Of a DNA stretch of 64,000 nucleotides, positions 1 to 9,900 are shown one piece after another. The DNA comes from Tessaracoccus sp. MC1679. GTDB taxonomy: Bacteria; Actinomycetota; Actinomycetes; Propionibacteriales; Propionibacteriaceae. A model generated the notes under the pieces. It was not told the origin of the DNA. It made no database searches and saw only the letters and a program-made list of their open reading frames with translations. A program made the position numbers and the translations under genes. The stretch spans positions 62,001-126,000 of the forward strand of contig NZ_JACJGB010000005.1 of assembly GCF_014164775.1 (NCBI RefSeq). Direction: 5' to 3'. How positions within the stretch are numbered: the first letter of the stretch is position 1; every line of letters begins with the position of its first letter.

Positions 1-152
1 CCCGGCTCCTGGTCCCAGTACAGCCACACGTCCCGTCCCCTCGCGACGGGGGAGTAGCCGCCGCGGACCCAGGTCGGCCGCGGACCAACCGGGCGCGGTG
101 ACGGCCGGAGGGTACCCTTGGTGGGTACGAAGCCTGCCCTTGGAGGATCCTC

Positions 153-1991
153 ATGCCGGCACTCCGGTCCCGCACCACCACCCACGGCCGCAACATGGCC
201 GGCGCCCGCGCCCTCTGGCGCGCCACGGGCATCACGGACTCGGACTGGGGCAAACCGATCGTCGCCGTGGCCAACTCCTTCACCCAGTTCGTGCCGGGCC
301 ACGTCCACCTCCGCGACATGGGCAAGCTGGTCTCCGAGTCCATCGCCGAGGCGGGCGGCATCGGACGCGAGTTCAACACCATCGCCGTCGACGACGGCAT
401 CGCGATGGGCCACGGGGGCATGCTCTACTCCCTGCCCAGCCGCGAACTGATCGCCGACTCGGTGGAGTTCATGGCCAACGCGCACTGCGCGGACGCTCTG
501 GTGTGCATCTCCAACTGCGACAAGATCACCCCCGGCATGTTCCTGGCCGCCCTCCGCCTCAACATCCCCGCCGTGTTCGTCTCTGGCGGCCCCATGGAGG
601 CAGGCAAGGCCGTGGTCAAGGAGGGCGGCGTCGTGAAGTCGCTGGACCTCGTCGACGCCATGGTCTCGGCCGTGGACCCGAGCGTCACCGACGACGAGTT
701 GGGCCGGATCGAGGCCAACGCCTGTCCCACCTGCGGTTCCTGCTCCGGCATGTTCACCGCCAACTCCATGAACTGCCTTCTGGAGGCGGTCGGCCTCGCG
801 CTTCCCGGCAACGGGTCGACGCTGGCCACCGCGTCGGCCCGCAAGGGCCTGTTCCAGGAGGCCGGCCGCCTGATCGTCGAGCTGTGCCGCCGCTGGTACG
901 ACGAGGAGGACGCTTCAGTCCTTCCGCTCTCCATCGCCACGAAGGCGGCCTTCTCCAACGCCATGAAGCTGGATGTGGCGATGGGTGGCTCCACCAACAC
1001 GGTGCTGCACCTGCTGGCCGCCGCGCAGGAGGCAGGCGTGGACTTCACCATGGACGACATCGACGCCATCTCGCGCGTCACGCCCTGCCTGGCCAAGGTG
1101 GCGCCCAATTCGCCGAAGTACTACATGGAGGACGTGCACCGCGCCGGTGGAGTGCCGGCCATTCTCGGCGAGCTGTACCGGGGAGGCAAACTGGACGACG
1201 CAGTGTCGACGGTCCACTCCCGCACCATGGAGGAGTGGCTCGGCAGCTGGGACATCCGCAGCGGCAAGGCCACCCCCGCGGCGGTCGAGCTGTTCCACGC
1301 CGCCCCCGGCGGAGTCCGCACCACCGAGGCATTCTCGTCGACCAACCGCTGGGAAACGCTGGACACCGACGCCGAGGGCGGCTGCATCCGCTCCGTCGAC
1401 CACCCCTACACCCTGGACGGCGGTCTCGCGGTACTCAAGGGCAATCTGGCCCCCGATGGCGCCATCGTCAAGACCGCGGGGGTGCCGGAGTCCCAGTGGG
1501 AGTTCACCGGGCGCGCCGTCGTCACCGAGTCCCAGGACGACGCAGTGGAGGCCATCCTGGGCAAGCGGATCCAGCCCGGCGACATCGTCATCGTCCGGTA
1601 CGAGGGTCCCAAGGGCGGCCCCGGCATGCAGGAGATGCTCTACCCCACGGCGTACCTCAAGGCGCTCGGCCTCGGACCGCAATGCGCCCTGATCACCGAT
1701 GGCCGGTTCTCAGGAGGCTCCTCGGGCCTGTCCATCGGCCACGTGTCGCCTGAGGCGGCCTCGGGCGGTGCCATCGGTCTCATCGAGGACGGCGACACCA
1801 TCACCATCTCCATCCCCAACCGCTCCATCACGCTCAACGTGGACGACGCCACTCTCGTTGCGCGCCGCGCCGCGCAGGACGCCGCCGGTTGGGCGCCGAA
1901 GGCCCGCGAACGCGAGGTCTCCACGGCCCTGAAGATCTACGGCATGCTGGCGCAGTCCGCGGACAAGGGCGCGGCCCGCAAGCTCTCCTGA
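153..1991 (+). CDS. ilvD: Dihydroxy-acid dehydratase
   Basis: Fe-S dehydratase of valine, leucine and isoleucine synthesis; it converts 2,3-dihydroxy-3-methylbutanoate or -pentanoate to the 2-keto acid in the cytosol. The 612-residue length fits the long IlvD form. Cluster ligand regions are recognisable: NCDKITPGM near residue 117 and [19 protein letters not shown] near residue 192. The ATG at 153 follows a GGAGGA ribosome site at about 141. A short inverted repeat, GTACCC-TTGGT-GGGTAC (112-128), lies just upstream and could be a weak operator or leader hairpin. The gene converges on corA with an 18-bp gap. No other branched-chain amino acid genes are in the window. Confidence 0.97.
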   Translation: MPALRSRTTTHGRNMAGARALWRATGITDSDWGKPIVAVANSFTQFVPGHVHLRDMGKLVSESIAEAGGIGREFNTIAVDDGIAMGHGGMLYSLPSRELIADSVEFMANAHCADALVCISNCDKITPGMFLAALRLNIPAVFVSGGPMEAGKAVVKEGGVVKSLDLVDAMVSAVDPSVTDDELGRIEANACPTCGSCSGMFTANSMNCLLEAVGLALPGNGSTLATASARKGLFQEAGRLIVELCRRWYDEEDASVLPLSIATKAAFSNAMKLDVAMGGSTNTVLHLLAAAQEAGVDFTMDDIDAISRVTPCLAKVAPNSPKYYMEDVHRAGGVPAILGELYRGGKLDDAVSTVHSRTMEEWLGSWDIRSGKATPAAVELFHAAPGGVRTTEAFSSTNRWETLDTDAEGGCIRSVDHPYTLDGGLAVLKGNLAPDGAIVKTAGVPESQWEFTGRAVVTESQDDAVEAILGKRIQPGDIVIVRYEGPKGGPGMQEMLYPTAYLKALGLGPQCALITDGRFSGGSSGLSIGHVSPEAASGGAIGLIEDGDTITISIPNRSITLNVDDATLVARRAAQDAAGWAPKAREREVSTALKIYGMLAQSADKGAARKLS

Positions 1992-2009
1992 GGGCTGTGG
2001 AGGGGAGCG

Positions 2010-3152
2010 CTACAGCCAGCCCTTCAGCTTGAACACCGTGTACATCCCCACGCCGGTGACCAGCATCAGCGCCAAGGCGAACGGGTAGCCCCACACCCAG
2101 GCGAGCTCCGGCATGGTGTGGAAGTTCATGCCGTAGGTGCCGGTGACCAGGCTCGGCACGAAGAGCACACCCGCCCAGGCGGCGATCCGGCGCGTCTCCT
2201 CCGCCTGCTTGAGGCTGGCGGCGGTCATGTTGCTGATCTCCTCGTTCTGCCGCTGGGCCTGGAGCGAGATGTTGAGGTCCAGCGTGCCCTTCAGGGTCTC
2301 GCGGAGGGCGTCGATCCGCTCGATCATGGCGATGGCGTGGTCCTCGATGTCGCGGAGCTCCTGGCGTCTGCGCTCGCCGGCTGAGGCGAAGACCCGATCT
2401 CCCCGGACTCCCTCGATGATCTGTTTGAGGGGCCGAACCGCGCGCTGGAAGTCGATCACCTCGCGGGAGAGCTGATAGATGCGCCGCGACACCCGCGAGC
2501 TGCCCGTGAACACCTGGGTCTCGATCTCGTCGATGTCGTTCTCGATGCCCATCGCGACGGGGGTGTAGTCGTCGACGATCCCGTCCAGCAGCCGGAGCAG
2601 CACCACGCTGGGACCTTTGGCCAGCACCGACGGCGTGCCCTCCAGCTCCTGACGGACGCGGGTGAGGTCCGGGGTCTCCGAGTGCCGCACCGTGACCACG
2701 AACCGGTCGCCGACGAAGGCGTGGACCTCACCGAAGTCCACCGTCTCGCTGCGGTCGATGTACTGCGCGGCTCTCAGGACCAGGAACAGCACGTCCTCGT
2801 AGCGCTCGAACTTGGGCCGCTGATGCGCGGTGATGGTGTCTTCCACGGCCAGGGGGCTGAGCCGGAACTCCTCGGCCAGCAGCGACATGTCCGAGTGTCG
2901 CGGGCGGTAGAGCCCCATCCAGGCGAATCCCTCGGGATGCTCGTCGAGCAGCCGGAACGCCTCCTCGAACGTGCCCGGCGTGGCGATCCGCCGACCCGCC
3001 ACGTAGATCCCCGCGTCGACGATGCAGCTGGCCGCCGTGCGGGGCACAGTGTCGACGGCGACGGGCTCCGGGGCGGGTCGGGCGGGGGACGGGACGGTGG
3101 GCCGCAGGCGCAGCGAGCGCAGCAGCCGGTCCGTGCGACCCTGGTCCGCCAT
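2010..3152 (-). CDS. corA: CorA-family magnesium/divalent cation channel
   Basis: A 380-residue CorA-type inner-membrane channel. The soluble N-terminal part is long and charged, with a helical stalk (for example LREVIDFQRAVRPLKQ). The C-terminus has two membrane helices with the family signature GMN after the first (GTYGMNFHTMPE). The reading frame is open upstream, but the ATG at 3152 (MADQGRTDRL) gives a normal family N-terminus, whereas the upstream translation is shadow sequence from the neighbouring VTT gene. It lies last in a minus-strand run with the VTT and AEC transport genes, separated by 35 and 44 bp, so co-transcription is plausible. Confidence 0.93.
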   Translation of the reverse strand: MADQGRTDRLLRSLRLRPTVPSPARPAPEPVAVDTVPRTAASCIVDAGIYVAGRRIATPGTFEEAFRLLDEHPEGFAWMGLYRPRHSDMSLLAEEFRLSPLAVEDTITAHQRPKFERYEDVLFLVLRAAQYIDRSETVDFGEVHAFVGDRFVVTVRHSETPDLTRVRQELEGTPSVLAKGPSVVLLRLLDGIVDDYTPVAMGIENDIDEIETQVFTGSSRVSRRIYQLSREVIDFQRAVRPLKQIIEGVRGDRVFASAGERRRQELRDIEDHAIAMIERIDALRETLKGTLDLNISLQAQRQNEEISNMTAASLKQAEETRRIAAWAGVLFVPSLVTGTYGMNFHTMPELAWVWGYPFALALMLVTGVGMYTVFKLKGWL

Positions 3153-3187
3153 GACGCCTCCTGCCGCAGTGGTTCGACGGGGTGAGA

Positions 3188-3673
3188 CTACTCTGCGGGC
3201 ACCGCAGCCGGGACGCGGTCGCGGCGGGACACCGCCCAGACGATGCCGGCAGCGGCCAAGGCCAGCACTGCGAGCGTCAGTGCCGGGGAGCGGCCCCACA
3301 GCGCCTCGACGGCCAGCCAGCCGATGAACCCCACGGTGCCGTACATGAAGGCCCACATCATGCAGCCGACGGTGACGGCGGGAAGGTAGCGCCGCAGCGG
3401 CATCCGCGCCACCCCGGCGGCGAGATTGACCATGGTCTGGATGCCGATGGTGAGGAACGACAGCGACACCGCCGGCGCGCCCCACCTGTTGAGCCACCGT
3501 GCCCCGGTGGCGTAGTGCCTCGATTCGAGGAGCCTCTCCCACCGGCTGCGCCGGGCCCCGGCCGCCAGCGCCCGCCCCAACCAGTAGGTGCCGTTGGCGC
3601 GCAGCATCACGATCACGAAGAGCGCGAGCACCACGACGGCGAACGGTGCGTCCCATGTGGTGGGATCGAACAT
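3188..3673 (-). CDS. Short VTT/DedA-family membrane protein
   Basis: A 161-residue protein with four or so hydrophobic segments and the VTT (SNARE-associated, DedA) pattern: RANGTYWLGR near residue 26, then an amphipathic stretch and LTIGIQTMVNLAAGVARM. Members help move lipids such as undecaprenyl phosphate across the membrane, but this short actinobacterial subgroup is not characterised to my knowledge. It is shorter than typical DedA (about 200 residues). It sits between the AEC transporter and corA on the same strand and may be co-transcribed with both. Confidence 0.75.
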   Translation of the reverse strand: MFDPTTWDAPFAVVVLALFVIVMLRANGTYWLGRALAAGARRSRWERLLESRHYATGARWLNRWGAPAVSLSFLTIGIQTMVNLAAGVARMPLRRYLPAVTVGCMMWAFMYGTVGFIGWLAVEALWGRSPALTLAVLALAAAGIVWAVSRRDRVPAAVPAE

Positions 3674-3717
3674 GGTGCTCCCAGAAGAATGGCCGGCGGA
3701 GCCGCCAGTCTACCGGC

Positions 3718-4623
3718 TCACCGCAAGAGGGCCCCGGCCGCGACGATCACGGGCACGCTGAGCAGCATGGACCAGAGCGTCGTGGCCTGCACAAGGCGCA
3801 CGCCCACCCCGTAGCGCACGGCGTGCACGAAGACCACCTGTGCCGTGGGGAGCGCCGCCAACACGACGGCGGCACGCAGCGGGGTGCCAGACAGCCCGAG
3901 GGCGAGTCCGAGCAGCAACGCCACGGCGGGGACCACGAAGGACTTGGTGAGGATCGCCGCCACCGCTCTGCGTGACAGCTGACGCGGCAGCGGGCTCGAA
4001 TGCAGCGACATGCCGAACGCCAAAAGCATCGCCGGGATGCCGAGATCGGCCAACAGGCCCACGGGCGCCCACACCATGGCGGGAGGCTGCAGGCCGCTGA
4101 GGTTGAGGGCCAGCCCGCCGACGCCGCCGAGGACCAGTGGATGGGTGACGAAGCTGCGCACCACGGAGCGCCCCCGCCCTGAGGGGGATGACTCCAGCAC
4201 GGCCACGGCGGTCGGCTGCAGCACCAACACCTGGAGCAGCATGGCGGGCGCCGCCCACGCCGGGTCGCCCAGGACGAAGGCGGCGATGGGGATGCCGAGA
4301 TTGCCCGCGTTGACGTAGCTGGTGGCGAGGTACCCCATGGTGGCTTCGGCGCGGCCCGTGCGCCACCGTCGGGCCATGACAAGCGCGAACGTGAGCCCGG
4401 TGGCGATGCAGGCCCCGCCGAACGCCACCACGTGCCATCCGAACAGGAGCTCCAGGTCAGCCTCCGCGACCGCGACCAGCACCAGGGCGGGCTGGCCCAC
4501 GAAGAACGCCACGTCCCCCAGGGCCCGCTGGGCCGAGCGGCCCACCAGGCGGGCGCGCGCCAGCACGAACCCCACGGCCATCACCAGGCCGATCGTGCTG
4601 AATCCCTCGAGCGCTGCCCACAT
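3718..4623 (-). CDS. AEC-family (auxin efflux carrier-like) transporter
   Basis: A 301-residue integral membrane protein with about ten hydrophobic segments and the AEC/Mem_trans family pattern, including a conserved asparagine-rich stretch (SYVNAGNLGIP near residue 100). Family members export organic or amino acids; the substrate here cannot be read from sequence. A GTG at 4641 would lengthen the protein by six residues, but a TAGGCT -10 box (4631-4636, minus strand) lies 7 bases before the ATG at 4623, so a leaderless start at 4623 is preferred. It is divergent from the YbjN-like gene, with 64 bp between. Confidence 0.85.
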   Translation of the reverse strand: MWAALEGFSTIGLVMAVGFVLARARLVGRSAQRALGDVAFFVGQPALVLVAVAEADLELLFGWHVVAFGGACIATGLTFALVMARRWRTGRAEATMGYLATSYVNAGNLGIPIAAFVLGDPAWAAPAMLLQVLVLQPTAVAVLESSPSGRGRSVVRSFVTHPLVLGGVGGLALNLSGLQPPAMVWAPVGLLADLGIPAMLLAFGMSLHSSPLPRQLSRRAVAAILTKSFVVPAVALLLGLALGLSGTPLRAAVVLAALPTAQVVFVHAVRYGVGVRLVQATTLWSMLLSVPVIVAAGALLR

Positions 4624-4687
4624 GCCGCTCAGCCTAGGCACCAGCGCGGACGCTGGTGTTTGCTAGGTTGACGCAGGAGGAGGTGGA

Positions 4688-5584
4688 GTGACCACCATGG
4701 CCGACTATCAGGACTTCGATTTCGACGTCACCCAGAGGCACGCCTGGGCGGAGTTCACCCTCCGCCTCGACGAGGTGCTCTCGGTGATGGACGCCAGCGC
4801 AGACCTCACCATCTCCGTGGCCAACACCGACGCCGCCGCGCTGCGCCCCGGCCTGCGTTTTTCGATGACCTCGCCCCTGGTGGTGACTGCTTACGTGATC
4901 GGCGCAGACGACGGTGCGCCCTCTCCGGCGGAGGCCGCCGCCCTGCGGGAGCTGGGCTGGGGCGCGCCGGATGAGAGCTCGGACAGCTACCACACGGAGG
5001 CGGACCAGGAGTCGTCCTCCACCCTCGCGGAACTGGCCACCCAGACGCTCACGGGGGTGTTCGGGGTGCTGCACCCCGTCTTTCTCGAACCGGACCAACT
5101 CGCCGAGATCCTTCAGGGCAACACCGCATGGGCGCCGCTGTCCCCACGGAAGCTGTCGCGGGAGGAGACCGCCGTCATGCCGGGGTCGCGGGCGGAGCTG
5201 GACTCGCTGGTCGACGAGGAGCTCCGTCGGACCTACCGGCACCCCACGCTGCGCAACGAGCTGGGCGACGTGGCCATCCGCGTGGGCTCCACCATGGTGT
5301 TCCTGCGCTCCACCCCCGACGGCGCCGAGCTGGTCCTCTTCTCGGCGCTGGTCCACGACGTCACGGGCCGGTCGAGGGCCTGCGAGGTGCTCAACGACCT
5401 CAACGTCGAGTCCCGGTACGGGCGGTTCGCGCTGCACCGGGACCGGGTCTTCGTCCAGCTGTCGGTGGCGGCCCAACCCTTCGTGCCGGCTCATCTCCAC
5501 CAGGCCCTCTCCGCCCTGAGTCAGATCGCCGACGGCATCGACGACGAACTGGCCACCAAGCTGGGTGGCCGCACCACGTTCTGA
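4688..5584 (+). CDS. YbjN / type III secretion chaperone-like domain protein
   Basis: A 298-residue soluble acidic protein with no signal peptide. The C-terminal half (RYGRFALHRDRVFVQLSVAA, then SQIADGIDDELATKLGG) matches the YbjN/T3SS-chaperone-like fold seen in many actinobacterial proteins of unknown role. The N-terminal half is poorly conserved and has an acidic, serine-rich linker. The GTG at 4688 follows a strong AGGAGGAGG site; an in-frame ATG at 4697 is the alternative. A TAGGTT -10-like box at 4663-4668 fits a short leader. Function is not known; family members are often described as sensory or chaperone-like. Confidence 0.7.
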   Translation: MTTMADYQDFDFDVTQRHAWAEFTLRLDEVLSVMDASADLTISVANTDAAALRPGLRFSMTSPLVVTAYVIGADDGAPSPAEAAALRELGWGAPDESSDSYHTEADQESSSTLAELATQTLTGVFGVLHPVFLEPDQLAEILQGNTAWAPLSPRKLSREETAVMPGSRAELDSLVDEELRRTYRHPTLRNELGDVAIRVGSTMVFLRSTPDGAELVLFSALVHDVTGRSRACEVLNDLNVESRYGRFALHRDRVFVQLSVAAQPFVPAHLHQALSALSQIADGIDDELATKLGGRTTF

Positions 5585-5622
5585 CGGCCGCAGCCGCCTC
5601 TGGTGAGCACTAGAGTGGAGTC

Positions 5623-6027
5623 ATGACGACGGACCCCCAGGCAGTGACCTACTTCTCCCGGCTCGACGCCGATGAGTGCTGGGCGCTGGTCTCGGACGCG
5701 GTGGTCGGGCGCGTCGCGTGGAGCTCCCCCGAGGGGATCTCCGTGGTGCCGGTCAACTTCCGTGTCGTCGAGGGCGTCATCGTCTTCCACACCACGCACG
5801 AGTCGTTCCTTGCGGGCCTGGCGGCGCCCACGGAGGTGGCCTTCCAGGTCGACGAGATCGACCAGGAGACCGCAACGGGATGGTCCGTGCTCGTGCGCGG
5901 GATCAGCGGGCCGGCGGACGCCGCGGTCTCCAGCATCAGCTGGCTCGAGGGCGGCCTGACCGTAGGGCTGGCCATCACGGCAAGCACGATCGCCGGCCGC
6001 GTCGTCTCGGGAACCTTCAAGAGTTAG
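5623..6027 (+). CDS. Pyridoxamine 5'-phosphate oxidase-like flavin/F420-binding protein
   Basis: A 134-residue split-barrel protein. The pattern LVSDAVVGRVAWSSPEGISVVPVNFRVVEGVIVFHTT is typical of the Pyridox_ox_2 group, small FMN-, F420- or heme-binding proteins common in actinobacteria. The substrate is unknown and PLP synthesis is unlikely for this group. A TAGAGT box ends 6 bases before the ATG, so the mRNA may be leaderless. It is followed 9 bp later by a universal stress protein, a frequent pairing with such PNPOx proteins in actinobacteria, which suggests a joint dormancy or stress role. Confidence 0.78.
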   Translation: MTTDPQAVTYFSRLDADECWALVSDAVVGRVAWSSPEGISVVPVNFRVVEGVIVFHTTHESFLAGLAAPTEVAFQVDEIDQETATGWSVLVRGISGPADAAVSSISWLEGGLTVGLAITASTIAGRVVSGTFKS

Positions 6028-6036
6028 GAGTCCACC

Positions 6037-6909
6037 ATGACTGAACGCACCACACCGCTGGTGGTGGTCGGAGTCGACGGAAGCGACGACGGTCTGCGCG
6101 CCGTCCGGTTCGGCACCGGCACCGTGCTGCGCTACGGCGGGGAACTCCTGCTCGTCAACGCTGTCGACGACACCCTGATGGCAGGCGCCTGGGGCGTCGT
6201 CTACGACCCGGAGATCCTGCAGTCCGCCGGCGCCACCGCCAACGAACAGGCCAAGGATGTCGCCCTGGAGATGGGCCTCGCCGAGGACAAGATCAAGACC
6301 GAGGTGGTGATGGGCTCGCCGGGCGGCGTGATGTCGCGGCTGAGCGAGGTAGCGGACCTCGTCGTGGTGGGCCGCCGGGCCGCCACCGGCCTGGAGCGCA
6401 TGTTCGTGGGCTCCACCTCCGTGGCCGTGGTGGCCAACGCGGCATGCCCGGTCGTTGTCATCTCGGCAGCGGCCCACCCGAATCCGGTGGGCGGTAAGGG
6501 AGTCGTGGGCGTGGGCCTGCAGACGGATCCCGGCTCGGAGACGATCCTCGAGGCAGGCTTCCTTCAGGCCGAGCGGCTCGGCGCGAAGCTGGAGATCGTG
6601 CACGCCGTCCAGCCCCCCGTCGGCCTGTTCGCCCGCAAGCTGAGCCCCAACCAGCTCGACGAGCAGGTGCGCTTCGCGAAGGGCGGCATCGAGGCCATCG
6701 CCAAGACTGTCGCGGAGAAGCACCCCGGCGTCGCCTACGAGGTCCTCGTGGCGGCGGACAGCCCCATCAACGAGCTCGTCAGCCGCAGCGCCGGCTACGA
6801 CCTGCTGGTGCTCGGGGTGGGGGAGTCCCACATTCCGGGCTTCAGCCTCGGTGGGCTGATGCGAGGGCTGATGGCCCACGCTGAATGCCCGCTCTTCATC
6901 ACTCGATGA
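6037..6909 (+). CDS. Tandem universal stress protein (two UspA domains)
   Basis: A 290-residue cytosolic protein made of two UspA domains. Domain 1 (about 3-145) starts TPLVVVGVDGSDDG and ends with an ATP-loop-like GSTSVAVVANAACPVVVI. Domain 2 (about 155-290) starts GVVGVGLQTDPGSE and ends SLGGLMRGLMAHAECPLFI, a less canonical nucleotide loop. Two-domain Usp proteins are typical of actinobacterial stress and hypoxia regulons. It likely shares a transcript with the upstream PNPOx-like gene and overlaps the start of hrpA by 4 bp (ATGA). Confidence 0.9.
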   Translation: MTERTTPLVVVGVDGSDDGLRAVRFGTGTVLRYGGELLLVNAVDDTLMAGAWGVVYDPEILQSAGATANEQAKDVALEMGLAEDKIKTEVVMGSPGGVMSRLSEVADLVVVGRRAATGLERMFVGSTSVAVVANAACPVVVISAAAHPNPVGGKGVVGVGLQTDPGSETILEAGFLQAERLGAKLEIVHAVQPPVGLFARKLSPNQLDEQVRFAKGGIEAIAKTVAEKHPGVAYEVLVAADSPINELVSRSAGYDLLVLGVGESHIPGFSLGGLMRGLMAHAECPLFITR

Positions 6910-9900
6910 CGCTGCCGCCACCCACGGACCAGCCCGTCATCGAAGTCGTCGCGTCGCTGCCGATCGCGGCGGAGGCCGAACGCATCGCGGGGCTCATCCG
7001 CGACCATCAGGTGGTGGTGGTGGCCGGGGAGACCGGCTCCGGCAAGACCACTCAGCTGCCCAAGATCTGCCTCCTGGCGGGGAGGGAGCGGATCGCCCAC
7101 ACCCAGCCGAGGCGGATCGCCGCCCGCACCGTGGCGCAGCGGATCGCGGTGGAGTGCGGCGTCGAGCTGGGCGATTTCGTCGGCTACCAGGTGCGTTTCA
7201 CCCGGAAGGTGACGGCGCAGACCAGGGTCAAGGTGATGACCGACGGCATCCTGCTCTCGGAGCTCACCCACGACCGCCTCCTCAGCCGCTACGACACGAT
7301 CATCATCGACGAGGCCCACGAGCGTAGCCTCAACATCGACTTCCTGCTCGGCTACCTCAAGCAGCTGCTGCCGCGGCGGCCCGAGCTGAGAATCATCGTG
7401 ACCTCGGCCACCATCGACACGGCCCGTTTCTCGGAGCATTTCGACGGCGCGCCCGTGGTCGAGGTGTCGGGGCGCACCTTCCCTGTCGAGACGCGCTACC
7501 GGCCGCTCGAGGAGGACCAGGACGAGATCGACGCGATCGCCTCCGCTGTGGAGGAGATCGTCACCGAGTCCGCGGTGGGCGACATCCTCGTCTTCCTCAG
7601 TGGGGAACGGGAGATCCGCGACACCGCCGAGGCCATCGACAAGCTGGGCACCGGCCTCGACGTGTTGCCGCTGTACGCCCGGCTCTCGTCCGCCGAGCAG
7701 CAGCGCGTGTTCCAGCCGCACAGCGGCCGGCGGGTGGTGCTCGCCACCAATGTGGCCGAGACCTCCATCACGGTGCCCGGGATCCGCTACGTGGTTGACG
7801 TCGGCACGGCCCGCATCTCGCGCTACTCCGCGCGCACGAAGGTTCAGCGGCTGCCCATCGAGCCGGTCTCGCAGGCCTCCGCCAACCAGCGCGCCGGCCG
7901 CTGCGGACGCCTCGGCCCGGGCATCGCGATCAGGCTCTACAGCGAGGAGGACTACGAGTCGAGGCCGCTGTACTCGGAACCCGAGATCCTGCGCACCAAC
8001 CTCGCCACCGTCATCCTCCTTATGGCGCAGGCCGGTCTGGGCGATGTCGAGTCGTTCCCGTTCGTCGAGGCGCCGGTGGTCTCCCAGATCAACGACGGTG
8101 TTCGGGTGCTCACCGAACTGGGCGCGCTGCACCCCCGCAAACGCCACGACCACGTCCGGCTCACCCGCACCGGACGCATGCTGGCCCGGCTGCCGGTGGA
8201 CCCGCGGCTGGGCAGGATGCTGATCGAGGGGTCCAGGCGCCACACCCTCGGCACGGTCCTCGTGGTGGTGGCCGGTCTGACGGTCCCGGACGTCCGTGAG
8301 CGTCCCGCGGCCTTCCAGGCGCAGGCGGACCAGTCCCACCGTCGTTTCTGGGGCGTCGAGGACGCCGCCCAGCCGGCCACGGACGGCGCGCCCCTGCGCC
8401 ACACTGCCCACAGCGGCACCCGCAAGGACAGCCCCGCCAAGCCCACCCTGGAGGGCGGCGACTTCGAGGTGCTGCTCAACATCTGGACCTATTTGAGGAA
8501 GCGTCGCCACGAGCTCTCCGGCAACGCGTTCCGGCGGATGTGCCGCGAGGAGTACCTCAGCTTCATCCGGTTCCGCGAATGGGAGGATCTGGTCTCGCAG
8601 CTGCGGGAGGCCGTCAAGGAGCTGGACCTGGACGCCTCAGGCCGGGGCCCGATGCCGGACGTGCTCACCTGCCTGCTGACCGGGCTGTTGTCCAACGTGG
8701 GGCTGGTGGAGCAGGAGAAGGCCAAGCCGCAGCCGGGCAAGCGCCGCCCGCTCACGCTGTATCAGGGCGCACGGGGGGCGCGGTTCGCCATCCAGCCCGG
8801 CTCGTCGCTGGCCCGCTCCACCCCGCCGCTGGTGATGGCCTTCGAGTTGGTGGAGACGTCTCAGCTCTGGGCGCGCACGGTGGCGGAGGTGCGGCCGGAG
8901 TGGATCGAGGAGGTGGGCGGGCACGTGCTCACCCGCACCCTGTCCGAGCCCCGATGGTCCTCTCGCTCCGCGAGCGTGGTGGCCAGCGAGCGGGTGACGC
9001 TGTTCGGGGTGCCGATCGTCGCGGGCCGTCGCGCGGACTACGCCTCCGAGCACCCGGTCGAGGCGCGTGAGATCTTCCTGCGCAGCGCCCTGGTCGAGGG
9101 GGACTGGGAGACGCGCCAGCCGCTGGTGGCGGCCAACAGGGCAGTCCTGGACGAGGCCACGAAGATGACCGACAGGATGCGGCGCCCGGATCTCCTCATC
9201 TCCGACGAGGCGCTCTACGAGTTCTACGACGCCCGCATCCCGCCAGACGTGGTCTCGGGCGCCACGCTGGACAAGTGGCTGCGGGGGATCCCGCGCGAGC
9301 AGTGGCCCACCCTCATGATCGACGACGCGGTGGTGGACGCCACCCAGCTTCGGCCATCGGACTTCCCGGACAGGTGGACCGTCGGTCAGCACAAGCTACC
9401 CATCCAGTACGTCTTCGATCCGGGAGCAGGCGGCGACGGCGTCACCATCACCGTGCGCCTGGAGCTCCTCAACCAGCTCGACGGCGCACGCTTCAGCTGG
9501 CAGATCTCCGGACTGAGAAGGGAGCTGGCCACCGAGCTGATCCGCTCCCTGCCCAAGGCCCTGCGGACCAGTTTCGTGCCCGCCCCGGACTTCGCGGCCA
9601 AGGCGCTGGCCTGGCTCGCCGGACGCGAGGAGGTCGGACAGGGGAGCTTCACCGACGCGCTCGGGCGGGCCCTCACCGCCCTCACGGGCACCGTCGTCGA
9701 CGGCGCGAACTTCCACCCGGAGCTGCTCGGCAGCCACCTGCGCCCCACGTTCGTGGTGATCGACAACGGCCGCGAGGTCGCCCGCGGCGACGACCTGGAC
9801 GCGTTGGCGGCCCGGCTGGCACCCAAGGTCGCGGCCAAGCTGACCGCCTCCGCGGGGGAGCGGGCCAGCACCGGCCAGCGGGCCTGGACCTTCGGGGCCA

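Noticed and set aside
1-29. Possible start of a minus-strand gene cut by the left edge (GTG at 29 with a GAGGGG site, reading VWLYWDQEP)
   Set aside because: Only nine codons are visible, too little to support a gene.
98-1753. 551-residue plus-strand frame over ilvD
   Set aside because: Out-of-frame shadow of ilvD, rich in Arg, Pro and His as expected for GC-rich antiphase reading.
6795-8510. 571-residue minus-strand frame opposite hrpA
   Set aside because: Antisense shadow; hrpA on the other strand has complete helicase motifs.
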